Of a stretch of DNA of 64,000 bases, positions 25,624-35,484 are shown one piece after another. The position numbers were made by a program, and so were the translations under genes. The DNA lies in NCBI RefSeq assembly GCF_041821065.1, contig NZ_JBGUAX010000010.1:1-64000 (forward strand), read 5' to 3'. The notes under the pieces were generated by a model, which was given only the letters and a program-made list of their open reading frames with translations, made no database searches and was not told the origin of the DNA. Each line of letters starts with the position of its first letter. Positions within the stretch are counted from its first letter, which is position 1. Origin of the DNA: Egicoccus sp. AB-alg2. Lineage in GTDB: Bacteria > Actinomycetota > Nitriliruptoria > Nitriliruptorales > Nitriliruptoraceae.

Positions 25624-26077
25624 GCGCGAACTCGCCATCGTCGCGAGGTTCCACGGCGAAGACGGCCTCGGCCGGTTCGTAGACGCCCGCGGGAGGCGGC
25701 ACCGCGATGCGCCCGCGACCGAGCACGGACCAGGCGACCAGCTCGCCGTCGTCGACGAACGCGAGGAACACGTCGCTGTCCGCGTTCATCTGCCGTTCGG
25801 CGGCCGCCGGCATCTGCACACCGAGCTGCCGCTCGACCTCGTCGGCGGACGTGTAGGGCGGGAACACCCCCAGCTGGTCCCAGTCGAAGCCGGTGGCGTC
25901 GTGCAGGTCCAGGCGCCCATCGCCAGCGGCGGCGGCCTCTGCGGCGTCGGCCAGCTCGTCGTCCAGCGACGCGCGCTCCTGTGGCCCGCTCCCACAGGCC
26001 GCCAGCACGACCGTGGCGGCCACCATCACGCCGGTACGCCGCCACCGCGACGTACGACCCCGGTGCCCCATGTCCAT
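25598..26077 (-). CDS. Putative lipoprotein of unknown function
   Basis: About 159 residues. An Arg-rich N-terminus and hydrophobic stretch end in a lipobox (VVLAACGSG), so the protein should be lipid-anchored on the outer face of the membrane. The mature part begins with an acidic Ala-rich helix and contains DWDQLGVFPPYTSADEVERQ and FVDDGELVAWSVLGRGRIAV, with no family I recognise. A longer reading upstream would extend into the APS kinase end and lacks a signal. It faces the GNAT gene tail to tail. Confidence 0.75.
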   Translation of the reverse strand: MDMGHRGRTSRWRRTGVMVAATVVLAACGSGPQERASLDDELADAAEAAAAGDGRLDLHDATGFDWDQLGVFPPYTSADEVERQLGVQMPAAAERQMNADSDVFLAFVDDGELVAWSVLGRGRIAVPPPAGVYEPAEAVFAVEPRDDGEFALTAMDPAS

Positions 26078-26133
26078 TCCGATCTCGCACGAGCGGTCGC
26101 GACCGCCGCGGCCCGCCTCCCCGCGGAGGGCCG

Positions 26134-27495
26134 TCAGCGGTCGGCGGTCAGCCAGCCCTCGTCGACGAGGTGGTCGAGCACCTGCTTCGCGCAGCTCTGC
26201 ACGTCGGCGCTGGTCGTGTCCAGCCGCACGTCCGGTGACGTGGGCTCGTCGTAGGGGTCGTCGATCCCGGTGAAGCCCTTGACCAGTCCGGCGCGCGCCT
26301 TGGCGTACAGGCCCTTGCGGTCGCGGGCCTCGCACACCTCCAGCGGCGTGGCGACGTGCACCAGCACGAACCCGGCCCCTGCCTCGCGCACCATGGCGGC
26401 GACGTCGTCGCGGACGCCCGCCTCCGGGGCGATCGGCGCGCAGATCGCGACGCCACCGTGCCGGGCGATCTCCGCCGCCACGAACCCGATCCGGCGCACG
26501 TTGGTGGCCCGGTCGTCGCGGGAGAACCCGAGCCCCTTCGACAGGTGCTTGCGGACCAGGTCGCCGTCCAGCAGCGTCACCCGGTGATCGCCGCGCTCGA
26601 GCAACCGGCCGCGCAGCGCGTTGGCGACCGTGGACTTGCCGGAGCCGGACAGGCCGGTGAACAGCACGACCAGGCCGCGGTCGTGGCGGGGCGGGTGCGC
26701 GGCACGCAGCTGCGCCTCCACCGCCGGGTAGGTCGCGTCGGTGGCGACCGTGTCGCCGGCACGGATGGCGGCGTCGACGTCGGCGCCCAGACGGCCGAGC
26801 CGGATCCGCTGGTGGGCCCCCAGCGCCCGGGCCACCGCGTCCAGGCGCTCCTCCATGTCGTCGGCGTGCAGACGCGGCGAGGACGGCAGCAACGCCAGCG
26901 TGGTCGGTACCCGCAGCTCGGGCAGGACCGCCCCCAGCGCGCGGGTGACCGCGGCAGTCGCGTCGGCGCCCAGCTCGCTGCGCTCCAGCTGCACGAGCAG
27001 CAGGTGGGCGCGGTTGCTGCCCACCTCGGCGCGCAGGTGCTCGACGTCGTCGAGGTGCAGGGCCCGGTCGGTCACGACAGCCAGCACCGTGTCGTGGACG
27101 GCCAGCTGCTCGCGCAGGTCGGCCGGGGTCGGACGCAGGTCACGGAACGTCCACCGCTGCGGACGGGCGACCCCTTCGAGGTGCCCGTCGACACGCACCG
27201 CACCCGCGGCGCCCGGGGCGACCGCCGTGACCTCCAGTGCGGCGACCATGGTGCCTTCCGGGTCGCGCAGGGCGACCCGGTCGCCCGGCTCCCAGCCGTC
27301 GGCGACGTCCGTGGGGACTTCGATGACGTGGGGATCGAGGAGGCCGTCGAGCACCAGCTCCAGGTCGTCGACCTGTGTCGCCGCGAGGTCGTACGAGGGC
27401 CACGACGTCGAGGCCGCGCGCAACGCCTGCACGCGGTCCGCGTCGGACCAGCCCGAGCCTGACGTGCGGCCGGCCTCGAGATGGGTGTCGCTCAC
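26134..27495 (-). CDS. APS kinase with degenerate ATP-sulfurylase-like N-terminus
   Basis: About 453 residues. The C-terminal 180 residues are a full APS kinase: P-loop TGLSGSGKSTVANAL, LDGDLVRKHLSKGLGFS, NVRRIGFVAAEIARHG and the KGLYAKARAG lid, making PAPS from APS. The first 270 residues resemble a PUA-like and sulfurylase body in layout (HVIEVPTDVADGWEPGDRVA, VAALEVTAVAPG), but the QxRN and HxxH catalytic motifs of ATP sulfurylase are not seen, so this half is probably not catalytic. The GTG start follows GGAGG. PAPS could feed the sulfotransferase at 56.5 kb. Confidence 0.85.
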   Translation of the reverse strand: MSDTHLEAGRTSGSGWSDADRVQALRAASTSWPSYDLAATQVDDLELVLDGLLDPHVIEVPTDVADGWEPGDRVALRDPEGTMVAALEVTAVAPGAAGAVRVDGHLEGVARPQRWTFRDLRPTPADLREQLAVHDTVLAVVTDRALHLDDVEHLRAEVGSNRAHLLLVQLERSELGADATAAVTRALGAVLPELRVPTTLALLPSSPRLHADDMEERLDAVARALGAHQRIRLGRLGADVDAAIRAGDTVATDATYPAVEAQLRAAHPPRHDRGLVVLFTGLSGSGKSTVANALRGRLLERGDHRVTLLDGDLVRKHLSKGLGFSRDDRATNVRRIGFVAAEIARHGGVAICAPIAPEAGVRDDVAAMVREAGAGFVLVHVATPLEVCEARDRKGLYAKARAGLVKGFTGIDDPYDEPTSPDVRLDTTSADVQSCAKQVLDHLVDEGWLTADR

Positions 27496-27694
27496 GTGTC
27501 CTCCGTCGTCGGCGGCAGGGTTGCCCGCGGCGGCGGGTGGGCCTGCCGGGCGTGGCGTCGTCCGCGATCGCATACGGACGCCGGCCGCGAAGGCAGCGGG
27601 GGAGCGTACTGTCCGCAGGGACGTCTCCGGCCCGGCCGATCCGGCCCGGACGACCAGTTAGCGTGGCATCCGGTCGGTAGGAGGGGGTCCTGCG

Positions 27695-28648
27695 GTGCAC
27701 TTCGACTCGCTGTCAGGCCGGCACGTCGTCGTCACCGGCGGTGCGGGCTTCCTCGGCTCCCACCTGTGCGCGGCCCTGCTCGACGTTGGAGCGCGGGTCA
27801 CCGCGGTCGACAACCTGGTGACCGGCCGGCTCGACAACGTCGACGACCTGTTCGGCCGGCCCGGGTTCACGTTCGTCAACTACGACGTCACCAACTACCT
27901 GCACGTGCCGGGCCCGGTCGACGCGATCCTGCACTTCGCCTCGCCCGCGTCGCCGGTCGACTACCTGCAGCTGCCGATCCAGACCCTGAAGGTCGGCTCG
28001 TTGGGCACCCACAACGCGCTGGGCATGGCGAAGGAGAAGGGCGCGAGGTTCCTGCTCGCCTCGACCTCGGAGGTGTACGGCGACCCGCAGATCCATCCGC
28101 AGCCGGAGACGTACTGGGGACACGTCAACCCGATCGGGCCGCGGGGCGTCTACGACGAGGCCAAGCGCTTCGCCGAGGCGATGACCTACGCCTACCACCG
28201 CACCCACGAGGTCGACGTGCGGGTCGTGCGGATCTTCAACACCTATGGCGAACGCCTGCGGATGGCCGACGGCCGGGCGGTCCCCACGTTCATCGGCCAG
28301 GCGCTGCGCGGCGAGCCGATCACGCTGCACGGCGGCGGCGCCCAGACCCGGTCGCTGGTCTACGTCGACGACCTCATCGACGGGATCCTGCGCCTGCTGG
28401 TGGCCGACTACTCCGAGCCCGTCAACATCGGCAACCCGCACGAGGTGTCGATCCGCGAGTTGGCCGAGCTCATCCTCGACATCGTCGGCGGTGGCAGCGA
28501 GCTGGTCGACACCGAACGGCCCGTCGACGACCCCGAGGTGCGCCGGCCCGACATCACCGTCGCCCGCCGCGAGCTCGGTTGGGAGCCCAAAGTCGATCTG
28601 CGCGAGGGGCTGCAGCGCACCATCGCCTGGTTCCGCGACCAACTCTGA
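27695..28648 (+). CDS. NAD-dependent sugar epimerase, probable UDP-glucuronate decarboxylase
   Basis: 317 residues of the extended short-chain dehydrogenase family: [15 protein letters not shown] binds [23 protein letters not shown] and STSEVYGDP frame the active site, and [16 protein letters not shown] holds Tyr-x3-Lys. The DEAKR form with [10 protein letters not shown] is typical of UDP-xylose synthases, which oxidise and decarboxylate UDP-glucuronate. Product UDP-xylose would serve surface glycans. GTG start with taggagg upstream. The short gap to the divergent APS kinase gene must hold both promoters. Confidence 0.87.
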   Translation: MHFDSLSGRHVVVTGGAGFLGSHLCAALLDVGARVTAVDNLVTGRLDNVDDLFGRPGFTFVNYDVTNYLHVPGPVDAILHFASPASPVDYLQLPIQTLKVGSLGTHNALGMAKEKGARFLLASTSEVYGDPQIHPQPETYWGHVNPIGPRGVYDEAKRFAEAMTYAYHRTHEVDVRVVRIFNTYGERLRMADGRAVPTFIGQALRGEPITLHGGGAQTRSLVYVDDLIDGILRLLVADYSEPVNIGNPHEVSIRELAELILDIVGGGSELVDTERPVDDPEVRRPDITVARRELGWEPKVDLREGLQRTIAWFRDQL

Positions 28649-28738
28649 GCCGACCAGCCGGGTTCGGCGGGGGCGGGGACGTCGACCGGTCGCGGTGGGA
28701 CACTGCGGCTGACGCCCTCATCGAGACTGGAGACCGCC

Positions 28739-30199
28739 GTGCACGTTTCCGACTGGGACGCGGTCCTGGACGCGGTCCTGCCCACCGCGCGGGACTACCT
28801 CGCCTCGCTGCCCGACCGCCGGGTGTATCCCGACACCTCGCCCGACGAGATCCGTGCCGTCGTCGACCGGCCGCTGCCCGAGACCGGCGCACCCGCCGAG
28901 CAGGTCGTCGGCGACCTCGCCCGCGACCTGTCGCCGTTCGTGGCCGCCCACGGCTCGGGCCGCTACTTCGGGTTCGTGATCGGCGGGCTCCACCCGGCCG
29001 CCTACGGCGCCGAACTGCTGGTCGCCACCTGGGACCAGAACGCCGGACTGTACGCCCCGACCCCGGGCGCGGCCGTCGTCGAGGAGGTGGCGACCCGCTG
29101 GCTGGTGGAGCTGCTGGGGCTGCCGGCCGACTGCTCCGTCGGGCTGGTCACCGGCGGGCAGATGGCCAACTTCACCGCCCTGGCCGCGGCCCGCGACCAG
29201 GTCCTGCGCGAGGTCGGCTGGGACGTCGAGGCCGACGGCCTGCCCGGCGCGCCCCGGATCCACGTGGTCGTCAAGGAGGGCCGGCACGTCACGATCGGAC
29301 GGTCCCTGCGCTACCTCGGGCTGGGCGAGCGCAACGTCGTCGAGGTGGCCTGCGACGACCAGGACCGCTACCTCCTCGACGAGCTGCGCGCCACCCTGGC
29401 CCGACTGGAGGGCCCGACCATCGTCTGCGCCGAGGCGGGCAACGTGAACACCGGCGCGTTCGACCGCTTCACCGTGCTCGCCGACCTGGCCGACGACCAC
29501 CGCGGTCGCAGCAACCCGACCTGGGTCCACGTCGACGGGGCGGTCGGGCTGCTGGCGGCCGCCTCACCGGCGCACGCCCACCTCACCGAGGGCCTCGCGC
29601 GGCTGGACTCGTGGTCGACCGACGGGCACAAGCTGCTCAACGTCGCCTACGACTGCGGCGTCACCATCTGCCGACACCCGGCCGCGCACCGGGCGGCGAT
29701 GAGCGTGCGGGCCAGCTACCTGGTGCAGGGCGACGGCGAGGTCCGCGAGGCGATGGACTGGAACCCGGAGTTCTCGCGGCGGGCCCGCGGCATGGGCGTG
29801 TACGCGACCCTGCGCTCGCTCGGGCGCAGCGGCGTGGCGGCGATGGTCGAGCGCACGTGCGAGCTGGCCCGCCGCTTCGCCGCCGAGCTGGCCGGCAGCG
29901 GCCGCGCCGAGGTCGTCAACGACGTGGTCTTCAACCAGGTGCTCGTGCGCTGGCTGCCGCCGGCCGACCACGACCCCGACGCCTACAACGACGCCGTGAT
30001 CGCGGCCGTGCAGCGCGAGGGGGTCGCCTACGTCACCGGCACCACCTGGCGCGGCCGGCGGCTGATGCGGATCTCGGTCTCCAACTGGGCCACCGACCGC
30101 CACGACGTGGACCGCACGGTCGCGTCGATGCTGCGAGCCGCCATCGCCGTGGCCGAGCCGGCCGCGACCGCCGCGAGCGAGCCGACCACGGCCGGCTGA
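28739..30199 (+). CDS. PLP-dependent decarboxylase-family protein (group II)
   Basis: 486 residues of the aromatic/glutamate decarboxylase family. PLP sites are visible in LVTGGQMANFTALAAAR, WVHVDGAVGLLAAAS (the Asp that pairs with the pyridine nitrogen) and WSTDGHKLLNVAYDCG with the Schiff-base Lys. The enzyme would decarboxylate or otherwise act on an amino acid, with the substrate not predictable. GTG start with a GGAG a few bases upstream. It follows the epimerase by 90 bases on the same strand and could share its transcript, but a functional link is not evident. Confidence 0.87.
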   Translation: MHVSDWDAVLDAVLPTARDYLASLPDRRVYPDTSPDEIRAVVDRPLPETGAPAEQVVGDLARDLSPFVAAHGSGRYFGFVIGGLHPAAYGAELLVATWDQNAGLYAPTPGAAVVEEVATRWLVELLGLPADCSVGLVTGGQMANFTALAAARDQVLREVGWDVEADGLPGAPRIHVVVKEGRHVTIGRSLRYLGLGERNVVEVACDDQDRYLLDELRATLARLEGPTIVCAEAGNVNTGAFDRFTVLADLADDHRGRSNPTWVHVDGAVGLLAAASPAHAHLTEGLARLDSWSTDGHKLLNVAYDCGVTICRHPAAHRAAMSVRASYLVQGDGEVREAMDWNPEFSRRARGMGVYATLRSLGRSGVAAMVERTCELARRFAAELAGSGRAEVVNDVVFNQVLVRWLPPADHDPDAYNDAVIAAVQREGVAYVTGTTWRGRRLMRISVSNWATDRHDVDRTVASMLRAAIAVAEPAATAASEPTTAG

Positions 30200-30263
30200 T
30201 CGCGCCCATCACGGCACGCCGCCCGCCGCCCGCCGCCCGTCGACCACCGCACGCGGACGCCGG

Positions 30264-31130
30264 TCAGGCGAGGGCGGGCAGGCCGAGGTTGGCGTAGATC
30301 TCGCGCGTCGCCGTGGAGCTGTTGAGCGTGTAGAAGTGCAGGCCCGGCGCGCCGGCGTCCAGCAGCCGCTGGCACAGCTCGGTGGCCACCTCGACACCGA
30401 TGCGCCGCACCTCGTCGGGCCGGTCCTCCACGGCGTGCAGCCGGTCGGCCAGCGCGACGGGGAACGCGGCGCCCGACAGCTGCGCGAACCGTTCGATCTG
30501 GCGGACGTTGGTGACCGGCATCACGCCGGGCACGATCGGCGTGTCGCACCCGTGCGCCGCGACCTCCTCGACCATCGCGAGGTAGGACTCCACCGCGAAG
30601 AAGAACTGGGTCACCCCGAAGTCGGCGACGCGCAGCTTCGCGGCGAGGTGGCGGCGGTCCATAGCAAGGTCGGGTGAGAGCGGATGGCCCTCCGGATGCG
30701 CGGCCACCCCGACCGCGAAGGACCCGCCGCCGACCTCGCGGGCGAGTTCGACCAGGTCGACCGCGCGCTCGAGCTCCCAGAACGGGTGCACGTCCTGGGG
30801 CGCGTCCCCACGCAGGGCGAGGATGTTCTGCACGCCGGCGTCCCGGTAGCGGGCCAGGATCGCGGCCAGCTCGTCGCGGGTGTGGCAGACCGCGGTCAGG
30901 TGCGCCATGGGCGTCATCGTGGTGCGCTCGAGCATGTCCACGACGATCCGGTGGGTGCGCTCGCGCGTGGAACCGCCCGCGCCGTAGGTCACCGACACGA
31001 ACGACGGCCCCAGCGGCTCGAGCTCGTTCAGCGTGTTGCGCAGCTTGCGTTCGCCGGCGTCCGTCTGCGGCGGGAAGAACTCGAACGAGTAGGTCGTGCC
31101 GGCGGCGAGCAGCTGATCGATCCGTGGCAC
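30264..31130 (-). CDS. metF: Methylenetetrahydrofolate reductase
   Basis: About 288 residues of the MetF TIM-barrel family. Landmarks are the N-terminal YSFEFFPPQTDAGERKL with the catalytic Glu, FVSVTYGAGGSTRER, HLTAVCHTRDE, NILALRGDAPQDV and QFFFAVESYLAMVEEV. It reduces 5,10-methylene-THF to 5-methyl-THF using FAD, supplying the methyl group for methionine synthase MetH (38589-42248). The GTG at 31130 follows GGGAG and fits family length; an upstream ATG adds about 37 Pro/Arg-rich residues. It is convergent with the decarboxylase gene. Confidence 0.93.
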   Translation of the reverse strand: MPRIDQLLAAGTTYSFEFFPPQTDAGERKLRNTLNELEPLGPSFVSVTYGAGGSTRERTHRIVVDMLERTTMTPMAHLTAVCHTRDELAAILARYRDAGVQNILALRGDAPQDVHPFWELERAVDLVELAREVGGGSFAVGVAAHPEGHPLSPDLAMDRRHLAAKLRVADFGVTQFFFAVESYLAMVEEVAAHGCDTPIVPGVMPVTNVRQIERFAQLSGAAFPVALADRLHAVEDRPDEVRRIGVEVATELCQRLLDAGAPGLHFYTLNSSTATREIYANLGLPALA

Positions 31131-31254
31131 ACGCGAACTCCCAGGGGCGGCGGGGTGGTCTGGCCGGGACGGCGGCGGTCGAGGATACGACCGGCCGCGC
31201 GGCCCCTGGCGCGCGACAGGGGAAACCGGGTGACGAAACACCCCGCCGGTGCGA

Positions 31255-33936
31255 TCAGGTGCGGGCGAGCTTCATCCGCACGTCGACCGCGACCACGCCC
31301 TGCCCGTCGGGGCGGACGAACACCGGGTTGAGGTCCAGCTCGGCAACCTCGGGCAGGTCCTCGACCATGGCGTTGATCCGGTACAGCAGGTCCTGGAGCG
31401 CCGCGACGTCGGCCGGCGGGGCGCCGCGGTAGCCGGTCAGCAGCGGCGCCATGCGCAGGTCGGCCAGCATGTCCTCGACGTCCTGGTCGGTCAGCGGGGT
31501 GATGCGCACGCTGACGTCGCGCAGCAACTCGACGAGCGTGCCGCCCATCCCGGCCATCACGATCGGACCGAACGACGGGTCGTGGGTGACCCCGACCACC
31601 ATCTCCAGCCCGTCGCCGACCATCTCCTGGACCAGGAACGCGTCGGCGTGCTCGGCCAGGTCGGCGTCGATCAGTGCCTGCCGGATCCGCTCGATCGCCT
31701 CGGCGACGGCCTCAGGCGTGTCCAGCCCCAGCTCGATGCCGCCGACGTCGGTCTTGTGGATCGGCGCCGCGACCTTGACCGCCACGGGCGTGTCGAACTC
31801 CGCCTGGGTCCGCGCCCCTTCCTCGGCGCTGTCGACGACCCGGGCGCGGGCCAGCGGCACGCCGTAAGCGCGCAGCAGGTCCTCGGCGCGGGTGGACTCC
31901 AGCCACGTCGAGCCGTCCTCGGACGCGCCGGCCAGCGCCTCCTCGACGATCCGTCGGGCGGCGTCACGGTCGAGCCCGTCGGGTTCGACGAAGTCACCGA
32001 GCGGGCGTCGGCGCCAGCCCGCGTAGGTCGCCACCCGGCCCATGGCCCGCGCGGCCGCCTCGGGGAAGGTGAACGCCGGGATGCGGGCGTCGGCGAGCTT
32101 GGCGGGCAGGTCCTCGGCTCCCATGATCACGCTGACGACGGGCACGTCCTCGGGCAGCTCGGCCTTGGCCGCCACGACCGCGTCGGCCACGTCGGTGGTG
32201 GCCGTGGTCCCGGTCGGGATGAAGATGACGAAGACCATGTCGATCTCGTCGGCGTTGCCCAGCACCTGCATCGCGCGCCGGTAGGCCTCCGGCGAGGCGG
32301 AGGCGATCATGTCGACCGGATTGCCGACGCCGGCCTCGGCGGGCAGGAACTCCCGCAGCTGCTGGATGGTGCGGTCGGACAGCGGCGGGACCTCCAGGCC
32401 GTTGGCCTCCAGCGCGTCGGCGGCGAGGATGCCGGGGCCGCCCGCGTTGGTGAGGATCGCGACCTTGTTGCCGCTGGGCAGCCCCTGGCTGGTCAGCAGC
32501 GTGGCGACGTCGAACAGCTCCTCCAGCGTGTCCGTGCGGATCACCCCGGTCTGGCGGAACAGCGCCTCCACGGCCGTGTCGCCGGACGAGATGGCGGCCG
32601 TGTGGCTCGACGCGGCCCGCACGCCGGCCGAGGTGCGGCCCGACTTCACCGCCACGATCGGCTTGCGGCGCGACACCCGCCGGGCGACGCGCGAGAACTT
32701 GCGCGGGTTCCCGAACGACTCCAGGTACATCAGGATCACGTCGGTGTCCGGGTCCTGCTCCCAGTACAGCAGCAGGTCGTTGCCGGAGATGTCGGCCTTG
32801 TTGCCGACCGACACGAACGTGGAGATGCCCAGACCGAGGTTGTGGACGTGCTCGAGCACGGCCAGCCCCAGCGCACCCGACTGCGACGACATCGACACCC
32901 GCCCGGGGGCCGGGAAGATCTGCGAGAAGGTGCCGTTGAGGCGGATGTCGGGGTTGCCGTTGAGCAGCCCCATGCAGTTGGGCCCGACGATGCGCAGGCC
33001 GTGGCCGCGGGCGCGGTCCATCAGGTCGGCCTGCAGTGCCTCGCCTTCCTCGCCGACCTCGGAGAAGCCGGCCGAGACGACGCAGACGGCCTTGACGCCC
33101 AGCTCGCCGGCCTCGTCGACGATGTCGTTGACGAACCGCGACGGGACGCACACGAAGACCAGGTCGGGGGTCTCCGGGCAGTCCGCCAGGCTGGGGTAGG
33201 CCGCGACGCCCTGCACGTAGGGGGCGTTGGGGTTGACCGGGTAGACGACGCCGGTGAAGTGGCCCTGCAGGATGTTGTCGAAGACCAGCCCGCCGATCGA
33301 CTGCTTGTTGCGCGACGCCCCGACGACCGCGACCTTCTCCGGCCGGAAGAACCGGCGCAGCCCGGCCGCGGCGGCCTCGCGCTCGGACTCGTCGACGACG
33401 CCGAGGAACCGCTCCGAGATGGCCACCTCGAGGTCGCTGCGCACCACGCCGCCGAAGTCGCGGTCGGAGCGGTACTCCAGCCCGAGCTCGCGGACCAGGT
33501 TCAGCATCCGGGTGTTGTCGGAGAGGATGTCGCCCGACAGGTGCGTGATGCCGGCGTCCGCGGCGGCCAGCGCCAGCTCGCGGACCAGCGCCGTGCCCAC
33601 GCCGCGGCCCTGGTGGGCATCCTCGACCAGCGCGGCGAACTCGGCCGAGTCCATGCGGTCGGGGTCGCGCTCGTAGCGGGCCACGCCGATCATCTGCTCG
33701 TTGCCGCGCCGGCCCCGCGTGGCGACCAGCGCGAACTGCATCTTCGGGTCCAGGTCCGTGAACCGGGCCACGTTGGACTCGTCGAGGTTGAAGGGACCGA
33801 GGAACCGCAGGCGCCGCGACTCGGCCGACGTGCGCGCCCACATACCGAGCAGCAGCCCCTTGTCGTCCGGGTTGATGGGCCGGATCCGGACGGTGGTGCC
33901 GTCGGGCAGGACGTGGTCGCGGTCGTGGGACTCCAT
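31255..33936 (-). CDS. GNAT acetyltransferase fused to ADP-forming acyl-CoA synthetase-like domains
   Basis: 893 residues. An N-terminal GNAT domain (about 13-170; HQGRGVGTALVRELALAA binds acetyl-CoA) is followed by a CoA-binding domain (VAVVGASRNKQSIGGLVFDN), two succinyl-CoA-ligase-like domains (RIVGPNCMGLLNG, SMSSQSGALGLAVLEH, and catalytic-type His in AASSHTAAISSG near residue 443) and a C-terminal ATP-grasp domain (VAVKVAAPIHKTDVGG). Relatives with the GNAT at the C-terminus (Pat/YfiQ) acetylate lysines of acetyl-CoA synthetase. Here the GNAT is N-terminal, so it may be an acetylase or an active acyl-CoA synthetase. ATG with GAGG upstream. Confidence 0.88.
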   Translation of the reverse strand: MESHDRDHVLPDGTTVRIRPINPDDKGLLLGMWARTSAESRRLRFLGPFNLDESNVARFTDLDPKMQFALVATRGRRGNEQMIGVARYERDPDRMDSAEFAALVEDAHQGRGVGTALVRELALAAADAGITHLSGDILSDNTRMLNLVRELGLEYRSDRDFGGVVRSDLEVAISERFLGVVDESEREAAAAGLRRFFRPEKVAVVGASRNKQSIGGLVFDNILQGHFTGVVYPVNPNAPYVQGVAAYPSLADCPETPDLVFVCVPSRFVNDIVDEAGELGVKAVCVVSAGFSEVGEEGEALQADLMDRARGHGLRIVGPNCMGLLNGNPDIRLNGTFSQIFPAPGRVSMSSQSGALGLAVLEHVHNLGLGISTFVSVGNKADISGNDLLLYWEQDPDTDVILMYLESFGNPRKFSRVARRVSRRKPIVAVKSGRTSAGVRAASSHTAAISSGDTAVEALFRQTGVIRTDTLEELFDVATLLTSQGLPSGNKVAILTNAGGPGILAADALEANGLEVPPLSDRTIQQLREFLPAEAGVGNPVDMIASASPEAYRRAMQVLGNADEIDMVFVIFIPTGTTATTDVADAVVAAKAELPEDVPVVSVIMGAEDLPAKLADARIPAFTFPEAAARAMGRVATYAGWRRRPLGDFVEPDGLDRDAARRIVEEALAGASEDGSTWLESTRAEDLLRAYGVPLARARVVDSAEEGARTQAEFDTPVAVKVAAPIHKTDVGGIELGLDTPEAVAEAIERIRQALIDADLAEHADAFLVQEMVGDGLEMVVGVTHDPSFGPIVMAGMGGTLVELLRDVSVRITPLTDQDVEDMLADLRMAPLLTGYRGAPPADVAALQDLLYRINAMVEDLPEVAELDLNPVFVRPDGQGVVAVDVRMKLART

Positions 33937-34157
33937 CGGTGACCTCGCTGGAAGGATGCGGTCGTCGGGCAGTTCGTCGGTTGGCGAGTCTGGTCCGCCG
34001 TGCGCCGGCCACCACCGGGCGACGGTCCCGCACGGCGGGGGCCGTTGGGCCCTTAGCCAAGCGGGCCGAGCGGTGGCCGTCGAGCCGTCCGTCGGTTCGG
34101 GCGGGCACCGACGCCGGAACAGCCGGCCCCTTGTGGGAACGGCCGCGGAGCGGCAGC

Positions 34158-34793
34158 ATGCGGGTGAACGCCGATTGGAAGGCAGGGTTCGTGTCCGACC
34201 TCGACCGCCTGGCGGCTGGAGCCGAGGCTCAGCTCGACCGGATCGACGGCACCGACGACGGCGCCGAACCGGCCGCCGACGAACGCGGCGGCGTCGCGGG
34301 GGACGAGTACGGGTTCCACGTCGAGGAGCCCGACGCGGAGCTGTACGAGGACGAGCTCGAGGTCGGCGTCCGCGACGACGACGTGGTGGACGCCCTGGAG
34401 GGCATCGCCGAGGCGTTCAACGCCCGCGACCTCGACGCGCTGCTGGAGGTGGTCGCCCGCGACGGGGAGGCGCCCGGGCTGCTCGGCGGCGACCGCGAGA
34501 ACCTCGCGGGCGCCATCGAGGACCTGTGGACACGACGTCCGAGCTCGTGCCTGACGCGCGGGCAGGTCGCGGCGGACGACGTCGGGGTGTTGTGGGAGCA
34601 CGACGGCAGCCGCTGGTGGCGGGTGGCCGTGGTCCACGTCGCCGACGTCCGCAACGACCGCGTCGGAGTACTGGAGTTCAGCGACGACACCGCCCTGCTG
34701 GAGCAGGTGACGTGCGAGCCGCCCGACGACGACCTCGAGGAAGGCGCCCGCTGGGCCGAGTGGGACGAGGGCGCCGACGGCGAGGAGGCCTGA
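34158..34793 (+). CDS. Unknown protein with NTF2/SnoaL-like C-terminal domain
   Basis: About 211 residues. An acidic, probably disordered N-terminus (residues 25-75, rich in Asp and Glu) precedes a compact domain: VDALEGIAEAFNARDLDALL, APGLLGGDRENLAGAIEDLW, VLWEHDGSRWWRVAVVHV and RVGVLEFSDDTALLEQVTCE. The helix-then-sheet order is that of NTF2-like folds, which bind or convert small molecules. No catalytic residues can be assigned. The ATG at 34158 is the most upstream reasonable start; an in-frame GTG about 10 codons later is possible. Confidence 0.6.
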   Translation: MRVNADWKAGFVSDLDRLAAGAEAQLDRIDGTDDGAEPAADERGGVAGDEYGFHVEEPDAELYEDELEVGVRDDDVVDALEGIAEAFNARDLDALLEVVARDGEAPGLLGGDRENLAGAIEDLWTRRPSSCLTRGQVAADDVGVLWEHDGSRWWRVAVVHVADVRNDRVGVLEFSDDTALLEQVTCEPPDDDLEEGARWAEWDEGADGEEA

Positions 34794-34812
34794 CGGACCC
34801 GGGCGGCGGCGG

Positions 34813-35484
34813 TCAGCGGCGGGGGATGGCCTCGCCCGGGGCGGTGCCCCGTACGTCGGCCCACCGTGGCCGCGGTAGCTGGAACACCTCGCCCAACGTC
34901 GCGTAGCGGGTGCCCGCGAGCCGGCACACGGGGTCGAGCAGGACCGGGTCGATCCGCCCGTCGCGCCAGGCCGACGGGTCGACGTGGAGGTGCACGACCT
35001 CGCCGACCACGAGGTGGCCGTTGCCGGCGCGCACCTCCTCGACCAGCCGGCACTCGAGGTGGGCGCGGGCCTCGCCGACACGTGGCGCGTCCACGGCCAT
35101 GGCCGGCGTCTCCGTCAGCTGCGCCCAGTCGAACTCGTCCTCGTCGGGCGGGAAGTCGGTCGCCGTGAAGTTCATGGCCTCCACGACGTCCATCGTCACG
35201 ATGTTGACCACGAACGCGCCGCGTTCGCGGACGTTGCGCAGCGTGTCCTTCTGCCCCGAGGAGGAGAACACCACGTGCGGCGGGTCGTGGGCGACCACGT
35301 TGAAGTAGCTGTGCGGCGCGACGTTGCGCACGCCGTCGGGCCCGTACGTCGACACCCACGCGATCGGGCGCGGGACCACCAGCCCCGTCATGAGGAAGTA
35401 GACCTGACGCGGCTCCCAGTCGGCCGGGTCCACCTCCAGCGGGCCGTCGAGGTGGTCGGGCGGTCCGGGATGCGAACTGCTCAC
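34813..35484 (-). CDS. Flavin reductase family protein (FMN-binding split barrel)
   Basis: About 223 residues. The body matches the flavin reductase-like domain: TGLVVPRPIAWVSTYGPDG, NVAPHSYFNVVAHDPPHVVF, KDTLRNVRERGAFVVNIV and EARAHLECRLVEEV, followed by the beta strand with HLVVGEVVHLHVD. Such proteins bind FMN and reduce it or support a partner oxygenase; no partner is adjacent. The GTG at 35484 gives family length; an ATG 14 codons earlier adds residues without a ribosome site. It is convergent with the NTF2-like gene. Confidence 0.87.
   Translation of the reverse strand: MSSSHPGPPDHLDGPLEVDPADWEPRQVYFLMTGLVVPRPIAWVSTYGPDGVRNVAPHSYFNVVAHDPPHVVFSSSGQKDTLRNVRERGAFVVNIVTMDVVEAMNFTATDFPPDEDEFDWAQLTETPAMAVDAPRVGEARAHLECRLVEEVRAGNGHLVVGEVVHLHVDPSAWRDGRIDPVLLDPVCRLAGTRYATLGEVFQLPRPRWADVRGTAPGEAIPRR

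Noticed and set aside
27481-30297. A 938-codon open frame on the plus strand
   Set aside because: It crosses the epimerase and decarboxylase genes in another frame and has only shadow composition.
31994-34159. A 721-codon open frame on the minus strand
   Set aside because: It is a shifted frame of the GNAT/acyl-CoA synthetase gene with Arg/Gly/Pro-rich content and no motifs.
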